64,000 nucleotides of DNA from Selenomonadaceae bacterium (GTDB lineage Bacteria > Bacillota > Negativicutes > Selenomonadales > Selenomonadaceae). The notes beneath the pieces were generated by a model, which did no database searches, was not told the DNA's origin, and worked only from the letters and a program-made list of their open reading frames with translations. The translations under genes and the position numbers were made by a program. The stretch lies in assembly GCA_017527075.1 (NCBI GenBank), contig JAFXQM010000005.1, forward strand, positions 62,001 through 126,000. Reading direction: 5' to 3'. Below, piece after piece: positions 19,979-28,139 of this stretch; positions within the stretch are counted from its first letter, which is position 1; each line of letters begins with the position of its first letter.

Positions 19979-20185
19979 ATGTTTGGAATTGGCGTCCCCG
20001 AACTCATTTTGATTTTAATCATCGGCTTGGTTGTTTTCGGTCCCGGCAAACTGCCCGGCGTCGGCAAAGCTCTCGGTCAAAGCATTAAAGAGTTCAAGCA
20101 GGCGAACTCCGAAGACGCGAAGACCGAAGACGCAAATGAGCCGAAGAAACTCGAAGCCGCCAAGATTGACTCCGAGAAGAAATGA
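19979..20185 (+). CDS. tatA: twin-arginine translocase subunit TatA
   Basis: This 68-residue protein forms the pore of the Tat pathway that exports folded proteins. It has one membrane helix (ELILILIIGLVVFG), the FGPGKLPGVGKALG hinge and an amphipathic helix, then a charged lysine/glutamate tail. ATG 19979 follows GGAGAG. Its stop overlaps the tatC start (ATGA), so the pair is translationally coupled. No separate tatB is present, as is usual in Firmicutes. Confidence 0.93.
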   Translation: MFGIGVPELILILIIGLVVFGPGKLPGVGKALGQSIKEFKQANSEDAKTEDANEPKKLEAAKIDSEKK

Positions 20186-20925
20186 CTGAGCCCGAAAAAA
20201 ATTCTGCGCCCGAAGCCGCGCCCGAAGACGACGGCACCATGAGTTTGACCGCGCACTTGGAAGAACTTCGCTCGCGCCTCATAAAATCTTTGCTCGCGAT
20301 TGTCTTTGGCAGTTGCGTCGCTTATTTTTTTCTCGACGAAATTACAAAGTACCTGACGCTGCCCGTCGGCAAACTTTATTACATGAAACCGGGCGAAGCA
20401 TTTTTCACGTACCTTAAAATTGATATCGCGGCAGGATTTTTGATTGCCCTGCCGATAATTTTTTATCACGCGTGGAAATTTTTTTTGCCCGCGCTGACTC
20501 GCAGTGAACGCGCAGTTTTGGGCGTGCTCGTGCCCGCGTCGGTGATTTTATTTTTCACGGGGCTGGCGTTCTCGTTCTTCCTCATCTTGCCGGTCGCGCT
20601 GAAATTTTTCATGGGCTTCGGTCAGGAGTCGGAAAATCTTCAAACGCTCTTCTCGTTCGGCAGTTACTTTGAATTCGTTATACTGTTCGTGTTGCCGTTC
20701 GGATTCGTCTTCGAGTTGCCGCTGGTGATTATCGTCTTGGGCAAGCTGGGAATTTTGACGAGCGAAGCCCTGGGCAAGTATCGCCGATACGTTTTCTTTT
20801 TTTCGTTCGTGGTCGGCGCGCTGGTCACTTCGCCCGATGTCATCACTCAAATTGCCGTGGCGATTCCCGTCATCCTGCTCTACGAAGTCGGCTACCTCGT
20901 CGTGAAATATATTTTGCGGAGATAA
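20182..20925 (+). CDS. tatC: twin-arginine translocase subunit TatC
   Basis: This 247-residue receptor binds the twin-arginine signal. Six membrane helices are visible. The family signature HLEELRSRLIKSL sits at the cytoplasmic N-terminus (about residues 26-38) and GEAFFTYLKI at the first periplasmic/cytoplasmic turn. SPDVITQ before the fifth helix is also typical. The N-terminal 20 residues are acidic and variable. It overlaps tatA by 4 nt. The downstream hairpin at 20932-20947 is shared with the convergent hicAB operon. Confidence 0.95.
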   Translation: MTEPEKNSAPEAAPEDDGTMSLTAHLEELRSRLIKSLLAIVFGSCVAYFFLDEITKYLTLPVGKLYYMKPGEAFFTYLKIDIAAGFLIALPIIFYHAWKFFLPALTRSERAVLGVLVPASVILFFTGLAFSFFLILPVALKFFMGFGQESENLQTLFSFGSYFEFVILFVLPFGFVFELPLVIIVLGKLGILTSEALGKYRRYVFFFSFVVGALVTSPDVITQIAVAIPVILLYEVGYLVVKYILRR

Positions 20926-20929
20926 AAAA

Positions 20930-20950
20930 AACTCCGCCGAAGCGGAGCCG
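20930..20950. terminator. terminator between tatC and hicB
   Basis: CTCCGC-CGAA-GCGGAG with eight A on its left side. It is a good intrinsic terminator for hicAB (minus strand); for tatAC it would form a hairpin without a T run. Confidence 0.8.
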
Positions 20951-20954
20951 AAAT

Positions 20955-21401
20955 TCAATATGCATTTTGAATTTTTTCGACGACAAGTCGTTCAATCCAC
21001 GGCGGCGGCTGACGCGTGCCTTTGAACCAACTTTTGACCGTGCGATAAGGCGCGCCCAAAAGTTTGGCGGTTTGTTTTGCGTTGAGCCCGACTCGCCTGC
21101 CCGCCGCCTTAATCGGATTCTTCACGGCGGCATCATATTTTTCTTTGTCGAAGCACACGAGCGAGACGAATGAACCTTCGGGGCTGTCGCTCAAGTCAAC
21201 ATCATTAACATTCGATGGCACGGGATAATCTTTCTCGTCGATACCGTCGAGCATGAGACCGAGAGCATCTTGCGCCATCCAATAACATTCATCAATGTCA
21301 TCGCCCATGGTGAAGCAGCCGGGCACGTCAGGGAATTCAAGTGTGTAACCTTCAAGACCGCTCCCTTTCGGAGAAAAAATTGCGGGGTAATAATGTTTCA
21401 T
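20955..21401 (-). CDS. hicB: HicB-type antitoxin with C-terminal DNA-binding domain
   Basis: This 148-residue antitoxin neutralises HicA and represses the operon. The N-terminal part (residues 1-75) has the HicB fold landmarks: YPAIFSPKGSGLEGYTLEFPDVPGC-type start, then DIDECYWMAQDALGLML. The C-terminal 45 residues form a helix-turn-helix (LNAKQTAKLLGAPYRTVKSW). The ATG at 21401 has GGGAGG upstream and comes 13 nt after the hicA stop. The long in-frame extension to 21686 runs through hicA and is not coding. Confidence 0.88.
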   Translation of the reverse strand: MKHYYPAIFSPKGSGLEGYTLEFPDVPGCFTMGDDIDECYWMAQDALGLMLDGIDEKDYPVPSNVNDVDLSDSPEGSFVSLVCFDKEKYDAAVKNPIKAAGRRVGLNAKQTAKLLGAPYRTVKSWFKGTRQPPPWIERLVVEKIQNAY

Positions 21402-21414
21402 TTTTATACCTCCC

Positions 21415-21618
21415 TCAATAATCGAGTTTAAGTCCCAACTGTTTGTAAATGGCTTTGACAAAATACTGAGGCATTTCCGTCCCGAAATGTGCCGGCACTG
21501 TTGTGGTTTGTCCCGTCTTCGGATTTCTAAATTTTTGATGGCTCCCGCCGTTGTTTGGCAGAACTTCGCATTTGCTTTCAAGGTCTCGAAGCACTCTGCG
21601 CGTTTTGTATGTCGGCAT
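21415..21618 (-). CDS. hicA: HicA-type mRNA interferase toxin
   Basis: This 67-residue toxin with a double-stranded RNA-binding-like fold blocks translation by cutting mRNA. The catalytic His sits in GGSHQKFRNPKTG (H27), followed by TVPAHFG and a C-terminal FVKAIYKQLGL helix, the normal HicA order. Length is usual for the family. It is the first gene of the operon with hicB directly downstream, and it has a strong promoter of its own (21639-21667). All key residues are intact, so the module looks functional. Confidence 0.9.
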   Translation of the reverse strand: MPTYKTRRVLRDLESKCEVLPNNGGSHQKFRNPKTGQTTTVPAHFGTEMPQYFVKAIYKQLGLKLDY

Positions 21619-21638
21619 TTCAATTCCCTCCGCGTTTC

Positions 21639-21667
21639 GTTATACACGACGCAAAATTTTTTGTCAA
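21639..21667 (-). promoter_or_regulatory. hicAB promoter
   Basis: Minus strand: TTGACA (21667-21662), 17 bp and TATAAC (21644-21639). The -35 box ends 18 nt from the divergent ubiD start, so HicB bound here could also affect ubiD. Confidence 0.8.
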
Positions 21668-21685
21668 ACAAAAGGAGATGACGCA

Positions 21686-23143
21686 TTGGCTTACAAAGAT
21701 TTGCGCGAATTCATTGCCGAGCTGGAGAAAAGAAATTTGCTCAAGCGGATAAAAATTCCCGTGGACGCAGAGCTGGAGATAACCGAGATAACCGACCGCG
21801 TGTCGAAGTTCAGGGACGCGCGCAACGTTGCCCTGCTCTTTGAAAATGTTCGCGGATATGACATGCCCGTCCTCATGAACGCCCTCGGCAGTTACGAGCG
21901 AATGGCTCTGGCTCTCGGCGTGGAAAAATTGGATGACGCTGCCGACGATATCCGCGAGATTATGAAGTTGCCTTACCTGTCGTTCAAAAATCGTTCCAAC
22001 ATTTTTTCCATCGTGTCGACCGCGCACAAGGCGATTAACTTTCCGAAGTACATCAAGAATGCACCGTGCCAAGAAGTCGTCGAAGTCAATCCGTCGCTCG
22101 ATAAAATTCCAATCCTAAAGTGCTGGCCAAAGGACGGCGGAGCTTTCATAACGTTGCCGCTCGTCTTCACGAAAAATCCCGCGACCGGCAAGCGCAACGT
22201 CGGCATGTATCGCTTACAAAAATTTGACGCGCGCACGACGGGAATGCATTGGCACATTCACAAGAACGGCGCAGAAAATTTTCGTGACGCAAAAGCTCTC
22301 GGCGCGAACAAAATTGAGGCGGCGGTGGCAATCGGCACCGACCCCGTCGTCACATACGCCGCGACTGCGCCTCTGCCCCGCGACGTCGACGAAATGGTTT
22401 TTGCCGGCTTCCTCAGAAAAAAATCCGTCGAACTGACCAAGTGCAAGACCGTCGACCTCGAAGTTCCCGCGACCGCCGAAATTATTTTGGAAGGATACGT
22501 TTCGACCGATGAGCTTCGCCGCGAAGGACCTTTCGGCGACCACACCGGTTACTACTCACTCGCCGACGATTATCCTGTCTTCCACGTCACTTGCATCACG
22601 CACAGGAAGAATCCGATTTACTTCGCGACCGTCGTCGGCAAGCCGCCCATGGAAGATTGTTACATGGCCAAGGCGACCGAAAGAATTTTTTTGCCGCTCC
22701 TTCAGCAGCTCTTGCCCGAAATTATCGACATCAACATGCCGCTCGAAGGTGTCTTCCACGATTGCGTCATCGTCTCCATAAAAAAACAATTCCCCATGCA
22801 CGCCCGCAAAGTTATGCACGCGCTGTGGGGCTTGGGGCAGATGATGAACGTCAAGATGATTGTCGTCGTCGACGCGCACGTAAACGTTCAAGACTTGAGC
22901 GAGGTGGCGTGGCGGGTCTTCAACAACATCGACGCCGAACACGATTTGGAAATTGTTCACGGACCGCTCGACGTGCTCGATCACTCGTCGCCGTATGCAA
23001 AGTGGGGCGCGAAGCTCGGAATCGACGCGACAAAAACTTGGGCGGAGGAAGGTCACGCGCGCGAGTGGCCTGATGAAATTGAAATGTCGGCGGAGGTCAA
23101 AGCTCGCGTGGATAAAATCTGGGGTTCGCTCGGCTTGGGATGA
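21686..23143 (+). CDS. ubiD: UbiD-family decarboxylase
   Basis: This 485-residue, prenylated-FMN-dependent decarboxylase belongs to the family that decarboxylates hydroxybenzoate or related aromatic acids in quinone synthesis and aromatic metabolism. It starts YKDLREFIAELEKRNLL and has the family core LEGYVSTDELRREGPFGDHTGYYS with the acidic residues of the active site, then HRKNPIYFATVVGKPPMED. The start is a TTG (21686) with AAAGGAG 10 nt before it; the longer in-frame reading from 21551 overlaps hicA and is rejected. Length matches UbiD. No ubiX gene is in the window. Menaquinone or phenolic-acid use cannot be decided. Confidence 0.9.
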   Translation: MAYKDLREFIAELEKRNLLKRIKIPVDAELEITEITDRVSKFRDARNVALLFENVRGYDMPVLMNALGSYERMALALGVEKLDDAADDIREIMKLPYLSFKNRSNIFSIVSTAHKAINFPKYIKNAPCQEVVEVNPSLDKIPILKCWPKDGGAFITLPLVFTKNPATGKRNVGMYRLQKFDARTTGMHWHIHKNGAENFRDAKALGANKIEAAVAIGTDPVVTYAATAPLPRDVDEMVFAGFLRKKSVELTKCKTVDLEVPATAEIILEGYVSTDELRREGPFGDHTGYYSLADDYPVFHVTCITHRKNPIYFATVVGKPPMEDCYMAKATERIFLPLLQQLLPEIIDINMPLEGVFHDCVIVSIKKQFPMHARKVMHALWGLGQMMNVKMIVVVDAHVNVQDLSEVAWRVFNNIDAEHDLEIVHGPLDVLDHSSPYAKWGAKLGIDATKTWAEEGHAREWPDEIEMSAEVKARVDKIWGSLGLG

Positions 23144-23146
23144 GTC

Positions 23147-23411
23147 CCCCTCTTTTTCAAGAGTGGGCACGCAGAACCTTTCCTCATTGCTTTGGGTCGT
23201 CGTGTTCATCTGGCTGAGAAATGACTTTTATTTTTTTGAATCAACTTTCTCTTTGCTTGTCCAAAGAGAAAGTTGCAAAGAGAAAAGACCCCTCGCGGGG
23301 GCGGCTCCTCTCTCGTGACTCGAACGTTGCGCCCACCCGTGCATTGAGTGCCCGCTGTTTTCACATCACGTGAAAAACGCGGGCGGCCGCCCGTCCATGG
23401 GCGGCCTCTGA
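23147..23411 (+). repeat. dispersed structured repeat, copy 4
   Basis: A full copy between ubiD and ychF. Head CCCCTCTTTTTCAAGAGTGG; palindrome CAACTTTCTCTTTG/CAAAGAGAAAGTTG; hairpin TTTTCAC-ATCAC-GTGAAAA inside GCCCGC/GCGGGC; terminal hairpin GGCCGCCC/GGGCGGCC. The inner stem is AT-rich here but GC-rich in copies 3 and 5, still fully paired. Confidence 0.85.
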
Positions 23412-23444
23412 TTTGCATTACAAAAAATTTTTGGAGGAAATTTA

Positions 23445-24542
23445 ATGAGCAGTCTTGAAGTCGGAATCGTCGGCCTGCCCAACGTCGGCAAGTCGACACT
23501 TTTTAACGCGATAACCAAGGCGGGCGCGGAGGCCGCCAATTATCCTTTCTGCACGATTGAACCGAACGTCGGAGTCGTCGCCGTGCCCGACGCGCGCCTC
23601 GAAGTTCTCACGAAACTTTACACCTCGAAGAAGACGACGCCGGCAAGTGTTCGCTTCGTGGACATCGCGGGGCTGGTCAAGGGCGCGTCGAAGGGCGAGG
23701 GTCTCGGCAATAAATTTTTGGAACACATCCGCCAAGTCGACGCAATCGCGCACGTCGTTCGCTGCTTCGAAGACGAAAACATCACGCACGTCGCCGACAC
23801 GATTGACCCGCTGCGCGACATCGACACGATTCAAACGGAGCTGTGCTTGGCGGACTTGGACGTCGTCGACAAACGCCTGGCGAAGGTCGCAAAACTTTTG
23901 AAGTCGGGCAGCAAGGAGGCAAAGCTTGAGTCGGAGATTTTGGAGCGCGTGAAAAATTTTTTGGACGAGGCGAAACCCGCGCGCGGTTTGAACTTGACCG
24001 AAGACGAACTCGCCGTGATTCGCGACGCAAATCTTTTGACGCTCAAGCCGACGCTTTATATTGCCAACGTCGCCGAAGATGATTTGGCGGCGGGAAATTC
24101 TTACGTGGAAAAAGTTCGCGCGCTCGCCGCGGCGGAGGACGCTCAAGTCGTCGTCATTTGCGCGAAGGTCGAATCGGAAATTGCGGAGCTGGACGCCGAC
24201 GAGGCTCAAGAATTTTTGGCGGACTTGGGGCTGGAGAGCTCGGGGCTCGACAGATTGATTCATGCGGCGTTCGATTTGCTGGGGCTGATGACTTTCCTCA
24301 CGGCTGGTCCCGACGAGTGTCGCGCGTGGACGATTAAAAAGGGCACGCCCGCAGTCAAGGCGGCGGGAAAAATTCACAGCGACATTGAACGCGGATTCAT
24401 TCGCGCGGAGATTGTCAACTACGACGACTTGGTTAAGCTCGGCTCGGTCACTGCCGCCCGCGACAAAGGGCTCGTTCGGCTCGAAGGAAAAGATTACATC
24501 ATGCAGGACGGCGACGTAACTTACTTCCGCTTCAACGTCTGA
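23445..24542 (+). CDS. ychF: redox-regulated ATPase/GTPase YchF (OLA1 family)
   Basis: This 365-residue P-loop NTPase binds ribosomes and hydrolyses ATP rather than GTP. G1 is GLPNVGKSTLFNA (residues 8-20), and G3 is DIAGLVKGASKGEGLGN with the typical switch. In place of the NKxD specificity motif YchF has a different sequence, here IANVAEDD. The C-terminal TGS domain ends LEGKDYIMQDGDVTYFRFNV. Length and ending are standard. GGAGG precedes the ATG and a strong terminator follows. Confidence 0.96.
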   Translation: MSSLEVGIVGLPNVGKSTLFNAITKAGAEAANYPFCTIEPNVGVVAVPDARLEVLTKLYTSKKTTPASVRFVDIAGLVKGASKGEGLGNKFLEHIRQVDAIAHVVRCFEDENITHVADTIDPLRDIDTIQTELCLADLDVVDKRLAKVAKLLKSGSKEAKLESEILERVKNFLDEAKPARGLNLTEDELAVIRDANLLTLKPTLYIANVAEDDLAAGNSYVEKVRALAAAEDAQVVVICAKVESEIAELDADEAQEFLADLGLESSGLDRLIHAAFDLLGLMTFLTAGPDECRAWTIKKGTPAVKAAGKIHSDIERGFIRAEIVNYDDLVKLGSVTAARDKGLVRLEGKDYIMQDGDVTYFRFNV

Positions 24543-24550
24543 GAAAATCA

Positions 24551-24583
24551 AAAGCGGCCTCGAAAGTTGAGACCGCTTTTTTT
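24551..24583. terminator. terminator after ychF
   Basis: AAAGCGG and CTC pair with GAG and CCGCTTT, followed by seven T. The convergent small gene ends 4 nt beyond. Confidence 0.85.
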
Positions 24584-24586
24584 GTT

Positions 24587-24748
24587 TCAAGCTTTGCGCC
24601 CCGACTCTTTGCTGCCGTCGGTCGATTGCTTCTTGCGCGATTCGGAAGTTTTGAGCGCGTCACCTTTTTTGATTCCGCCCTGAGTATTTTCTTCTTTTAA
24701 TTCGCGCGCCAGATTCTTCAGCTTGCCCGCGATATTCGGTTTCGCCAT
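24587..24748 (-). CDS. small lysine-rich hypothetical protein
   Basis: This 53-residue peptide begins MAKPNIAGKLKNLARELKEEN and ends in a lysine/serine-rich tail (SKESGRKA). The ATG at 24748 has CGAGGTGAG a few bases upstream. It is strongly basic with no membrane helix or known motif, so a nucleic-acid-binding or ribosome-associated role is possible but unsupported. It is convergent with ychF and divergent from the CsoR-type gene. Confidence 0.55.
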   Translation of the reverse strand: MAKPNIAGKLKNLARELKEENTQGGIKKGDALKTSESRKKQSTDGSKESGRKA

Positions 24749-24837
24749 GATTCTCACCTCGCGGCAAATGTAACAAATTTTCTTGACGGCGTCAATCGCA
24801 TAAAATAAAATTCCCAAAAACTTTTTGGAGGGAACGT

Positions 24838-25146
24838 ATGCACGAACATAAATTGGAAGACGGCACGGTCATTCGTCACAGCCACAGCCACACGCAGACC
24901 AAGGCGGTGTTGAATCGCATGGCGCGGCTCATCGGTCATCTTGAATCGACGAAGAGAATGATTGAGGACGGCAGAGACTGCGACGAAGTTTTGATTCAGC
25001 TGTCGGCCGTCGACGCCGCGATTAAAGCCGTCGGGCGAATCATCTTGAAAGATCACATTGAGCACTGTATCGTCGACGCGGTAAAGACCGGCGACACCGA
25101 GGCGATTGAACGACTCAACAAAGCCATCGAAAAATTTATCCGCTGA
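24838..25146 (+). CDS. metal-sensing transcriptional repressor, CsoR/RcnR family
   Basis: This 102-residue all-helical repressor releases DNA when it binds metal or reacts with sulfur or formaldehyde. The Cys-His-Cys pattern of Cu(I)-sensing CsoR is present as C48 (RDCDE), H73 and C77 (KDHIEHC). An additional histidine-rich N-terminus (MHEHK, then HSHSH at 14-18) could tune metal choice. No copper exporter or other target gene is adjacent, so its regulon is not shown here. GGAGGG precedes the ATG. Confidence 0.85.
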   Translation: MHEHKLEDGTVIRHSHSHTQTKAVLNRMARLIGHLESTKRMIEDGRDCDEVLIQLSAVDAAIKAVGRIILKDHIEHCIVDAVKTGDTEAIERLNKAIEKFIR

Positions 25147-25242
25147 AAAATTTTGCCGTCAAGTAAGATTGGCTTTCAGGACGTCCTTTATGTCGAGCGC
25201 GGCACGTTAAATTTTCTCGCTAAAGCTCTCGTTCCAAACTCT

Positions 25243-25389
25243 TTAGACTAAATACCACACAGACGGCTCGCTCCGCAAAATTTTCATCGTCGCGTTCAGC
25301 TTGTCGATAAACTCTTTGGAGACTTCGTGGCGCGTCATCGGAATTCGTTCCAAGCTCGCCGGAAAATTTTTCGTCTCTTCAACTTTCAC
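25243..25389 (-). CDS. tiny hypothetical protein, possibly a gene remnant
   Basis: A 48-residue reading frame starts at GTG 25389 behind AAAGGAGTG and ends ILRSEPSVWYLV at a TAA (25243-25245). Codon use resembles the neighbours. The good ribosome site suggests it was translated, but its abrupt end in otherwise empty sequence could mean it is the N-terminus of a decayed gene. No family recognised. Confidence 0.4.
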   Translation of the reverse strand: MKVEETKNFPASLERIPMTRHEVSKEFIDKLNATMKILRSEPSVWYLV

Positions 25390-25587
25390 AGAGAATCACT
25401 CCTTTAATTTGACAGAAACCGCCGAAACGTTGCGCGGGTCAATTTTTTTGCCGACAATGTGTCGGTTATTTTTTTTGCAGAATCGACTAACTTTAAGGCA
25501 GTTCGGCTAATTGTTGCAAAGGCTCTTTTCCGTTAAGATTCGGCTATCGAAGTTGTTCCGGTTTTAACTGAAAGGAGTTTTTTCAAA
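25390..25587. other. AT-rich gap upstream of the oxidoreductase gene
   Basis: Apart from a TTGACA at 25409-25414 without a convincing -10 box, and the ribosome site AAAGGAG at 25571-25577, nothing could be recognised. The base composition is lower in GC than the surrounding DNA. Confidence 0.4.
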
Positions 25588-26736
25588 ATGTTGATTGGCG
25601 AAAAGAAAATCGAGCGTCCGCTCCGCTGGGGCATGATTGGCGGCGGCAGAACCGCCAACGTGGGGTCCAAGCATCGTCGCGGAGCCTTGTACGACAACAC
25701 GGCGTTCAAACTGGTCTGCGGCGCATTCGATGTCGACCCCGAACGCAACGTTGACTTCGGCGTGAACTTGGGCGTCGATAAAGACCGCCTCTACCCCGAC
25801 TACAAGACGATGATTGCCGAGGAAGCCAAGCGCGAGGACGGCGTTGAGGTTGTCGATATCGCCACACCCAATTTCCTCCATTATTCGATGGTGAAGGTTG
25901 CTCTTGAGGCGGGCTTGCATGTCATCTGCGAGAAGCCGTTGTTCTTCGAAGTGGCGCAGGGCGAAGAGATTATGAAGCTCGCCAAAGAGAAGAATCGTTT
26001 CGTCGGCGTGTGCTACGGTTTCTCCGGTCATCCGCTCCTCATGCAAATGCGCAAGATGGTTGAGAACGGCGACCTCGGCACGATTAACATGGTTGAACTC
26101 AGCTACACTCACGGCTTCGGCTGCGATGCTCTTGCCGACGTGAAAGCTGAAGGACAGAAGTGGCGCGTCGACCCGAAGAAGAGCGATCCGTCGTTCGTGC
26201 TCGGCGACCTCTCCACGCACACCTTCTACATGTCCGAACTCGTTTGCCCGCAACTCAAACTCAAGCAACTCCTCTGCGACCGTCAATCGTTCGTCAAGAG
26301 CCGTGCACCGCTCGAAGACAACGCTTATGTCCTCATGCGCTACGAGGGCGGCGCAGTCGGGCGTATGTGGGCGGCGGCAGTCAACGCCGGCTGCATGGAC
26401 GGACACCGCGTGAGAATCGTCGGCTCCAAGGCTTCCATCGAATGGAGTGACAATCAGCCGAACGAATTGCTTTATCAAGTTCAGGGCGAGCCGATTCGCA
26501 AAATGATTCGCGCAATGCCTTACCTCTATGACGAGGCCAACGCCTTCGAGAGACTCGGCGCACTCCATGCCGAGGGCTTGATTGAATCTTGGGCGAACAT
26601 TTACACGCAATTCGCCGTTGCAATCGACGCAATCAATCGCGGCGACAAAGAGACGCTTGACAAGCTCGTCCTGCCCGATTTGGCACATGGAGTCGATGGT
26701 ATTCGTTGGGTCACCAGATGTGTGGAAGTCGGCTGA
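25588..26736 (+). CDS. Gfo/Idh/MocA family oxidoreductase, C-terminus apparently frameshifted
   Basis: This 382-residue NAD(P)-dependent sugar or inositol dehydrogenase has the Rossmann motif GMIGGGRTANVG near residue 13. CEKPLFFE near residue 116 holds the catalytic Lys of the EKP motif, and DLSTHTFYMSEL near 210 holds the catalytic His. The reading frame ends WVTRCVEVG-stop. Skipping one base near 26726-26730 would continue as ESADKGGVWVDF to a TAA at 26762-26764, which looks like the natural end of this family. A one-base insertion near the end is therefore likely; the enzyme may still work. The following genes are also damaged. Confidence 0.8.
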   Translation: MLIGEKKIERPLRWGMIGGGRTANVGSKHRRGALYDNTAFKLVCGAFDVDPERNVDFGVNLGVDKDRLYPDYKTMIAEEAKREDGVEVVDIATPNFLHYSMVKVALEAGLHVICEKPLFFEVAQGEEIMKLAKEKNRFVGVCYGFSGHPLLMQMRKMVENGDLGTINMVELSYTHGFGCDALADVKAEGQKWRVDPKKSDPSFVLGDLSTHTFYMSELVCPQLKLKQLLCDRQSFVKSRAPLEDNAYVLMRYEGGAVGRMWAAAVNAGCMDGHRVRIVGSKASIEWSDNQPNELLYQVQGEPIRKMIRAMPYLYDEANAFERLGALHAEGLIESWANIYTQFAVAIDAINRGDKETLDKLVLPDLAHGVDGIRWVTRCVEVG

Positions 26737-26786
26737 CAAAGGCGGCGTCTGGGTCGATTTCTAAAATAGATTTGTTGGATTAGGGG

Positions 26787-26821
26787 AAGGAGCAGGGAAA
26801 GAATTTTTTTCCTTGCTCCTT
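26787..26821. terminator. hairpin between oxidoreductase and MFS fragment
   Basis: AAGGAGCA (26787-26794) pairs with TGCTCCTT (26814-26821) around a T-rich loop. There is no T run after it, so it may be a processing or attenuation structure and not a full terminator. Confidence 0.5.
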
Positions 26822-26849
26822 GTCTTGGATATGAGGGGAGGTTAAACTA

Positions 26850-27209
26850 ATGGCGGAATCAGGTGAATATCGCTCGACACTCACGCGAATCATGATTATC
26901 GCGACGCTCGGCGGGTTGCTCTTCGGTTATGACACGGGCGTCGTCAACGGCGCGTTGCCTTTCATGGCTGCTCCCGACCAGCTCAATCTTGACCCGCTGC
27001 AGGAAGGCATGGTCGTCAGCGCGTTGCTCGTCGGCGCGGCTGTCGGTTCATTCTGCGGCGGCAAACTCGCTGACTATCAAGGGCGCAAGACGAATATTCT
27101 TTGGCTCTCCGTTATATTCTTTGCGTCGACGCTTGGTTGCTCGCTCGCGCCGAGTTTCCACGTCATGAAGACCATATTCACTCGACGTTTTTGTAACCCT
27201 GTCCGGTGA
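26850..27209 (+). pseudogene. truncated MFS sugar/polyol transporter
   Basis: Only the first about 107 residues of a sugar-porter family transporter remain. LGGLLFGYDTGVVNGALPF in helix 1 and the D-x2-GR-[KR] loop (ADYQGRKTN) between helices 2 and 3 are typical of inositol and hexose symporters of 450-480 residues. Homology stops near 27172 (SLAPSFHVMK), and the frame then runs by chance into the minus-strand endonuclease gene to a stop at 27209. The remaining three quarters of the transporter is not present up to 28140. GGGGAGG precedes the ATG. Confidence 0.8.
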
Positions 27210-27990
27210 CGACTCTTTTAAGCGTTGTTATGCCGACACCAAATTTTCTGGAGAAGGCGGCGAGGCTGAATTCTTTATCGCGAGGAATATAATGCTCGCG
27301 TATGAAACGAACTTGATCGGGCGTGAGCTTTGCGCGCGGATTCCTGTAACCGATTTTCTTCGTGCCAATTCTGACCGCGTGATTCTGATTCTCGCTGTTG
27401 GTCGCCCAGTTCAAGTTCCAAACGCAGTTGTTCGCGGGGTCGTTGCTTTCGTGATTAACGAGAGGTTTGTTTTCGGGATTCGGCAGAAAAGTTTTCGCAA
27501 CAATGATGTGAAGGCCAACGCACTTGCGCTCACCGTCCTTGTCCAAAGAAACCTGAATGTAACCGTCCTTGATGACAACAGGCTTCCGAATTATCTTTCT
27601 TAGCGTCACTTTGTTGCAGTAGAAACTTTTGACCCGACCGTAGTTGCTGACTTGGTAATGTCCTTCGTAGCCGGCAATGTCGCGCCACTCTTCATGAGGA
27701 AAATCTTCAAGTCTGCACCAAACGTTCAAGTCGGTTTGCAGGGCGGCGACGGCGCAGTTGAGCTTCGAGATAAAAGTTTTGTCTTCGACGCGGGCATCGG
27801 TCGGCAGCTTCGGCAGGTCGTTCAAAAAAGCCAGTGCATCGTCGACAGTAAACTCGAAGGGCGGAGGTGCCGGGGGAATGTTCCTCATCTCGTCCCAGTT
27901 CGTGAGGGTGAACTTAACCGCCTTTTTCACGGCGAGCGGCAAGTTCGGATAGAATTCCGCGAAAATGTTTCTCGCTTCTTCCACGTTCAT
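27178..27990 (-). CDS. HNH homing-type endonuclease (NUMOD4 + HNH)
   Basis: This 270-residue protein has a NUMOD4 DNA-binding motif (EEWRDIAGYEGHYQVSNYGRVKSF spans about residues 100-123, tested by its W, Y and SNYGRV residues). An HNH nuclease follows (KPLVNHESNDPANNCVWNLNW, about 175-195). A C-terminal helix-turn-helix of the NUMOD/IENR type ends the protein (SLAAFSRKFGVGITTLKRV). The N-terminal 95 residues are unfamiliar. AAAGGAGCG precedes the ATG. It replaces the 3' part of the MFS gene and runs against it, so it looks like an inserted selfish endonuclease gene. The nuclease residues appear intact. Confidence 0.85.
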   Translation of the reverse strand: MNVEEARNIFAEFYPNLPLAVKKAVKFTLTNWDEMRNIPPAPPPFEFTVDDALAFLNDLPKLPTDARVEDKTFISKLNCAVAALQTDLNVWCRLEDFPHEEWRDIAGYEGHYQVSNYGRVKSFYCNKVTLRKIIRKPVVIKDGYIQVSLDKDGERKCVGLHIIVAKTFLPNPENKPLVNHESNDPANNCVWNLNWATNSENQNHAVRIGTKKIGYRNPRAKLTPDQVRFIREHYIPRDKEFSLAAFSRKFGVGITTLKRVVTGQGYKNVE

Positions 27991-28009
27991 AAAAATCGCT
28001 CCTTTGTGC

Positions 28010-28038
28010 TTGACGTGGCACGCCGAAACGCTTACAAT
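28010..28038 (+). promoter_or_regulatory. promoter upstream of the sugar isomerase-like pseudogene
   Basis: TTGACG (28010-28015), 17 bp and TACAAT (28033-28038). It would drive the isomerase-like gene independently of the interrupted upstream operon, with a leader of about 95 nt. Confidence 0.55.
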
Positions 28039-28139
28039 CAGAAAAACAATTTGGCTTGGCGTTCCGTGTGCTTATGCGTTTACGAAACTAATTTAGCACG
28101 AAGTGAGCGTCAAGTCAATTTGTTTTGGGAGGACTTAAT

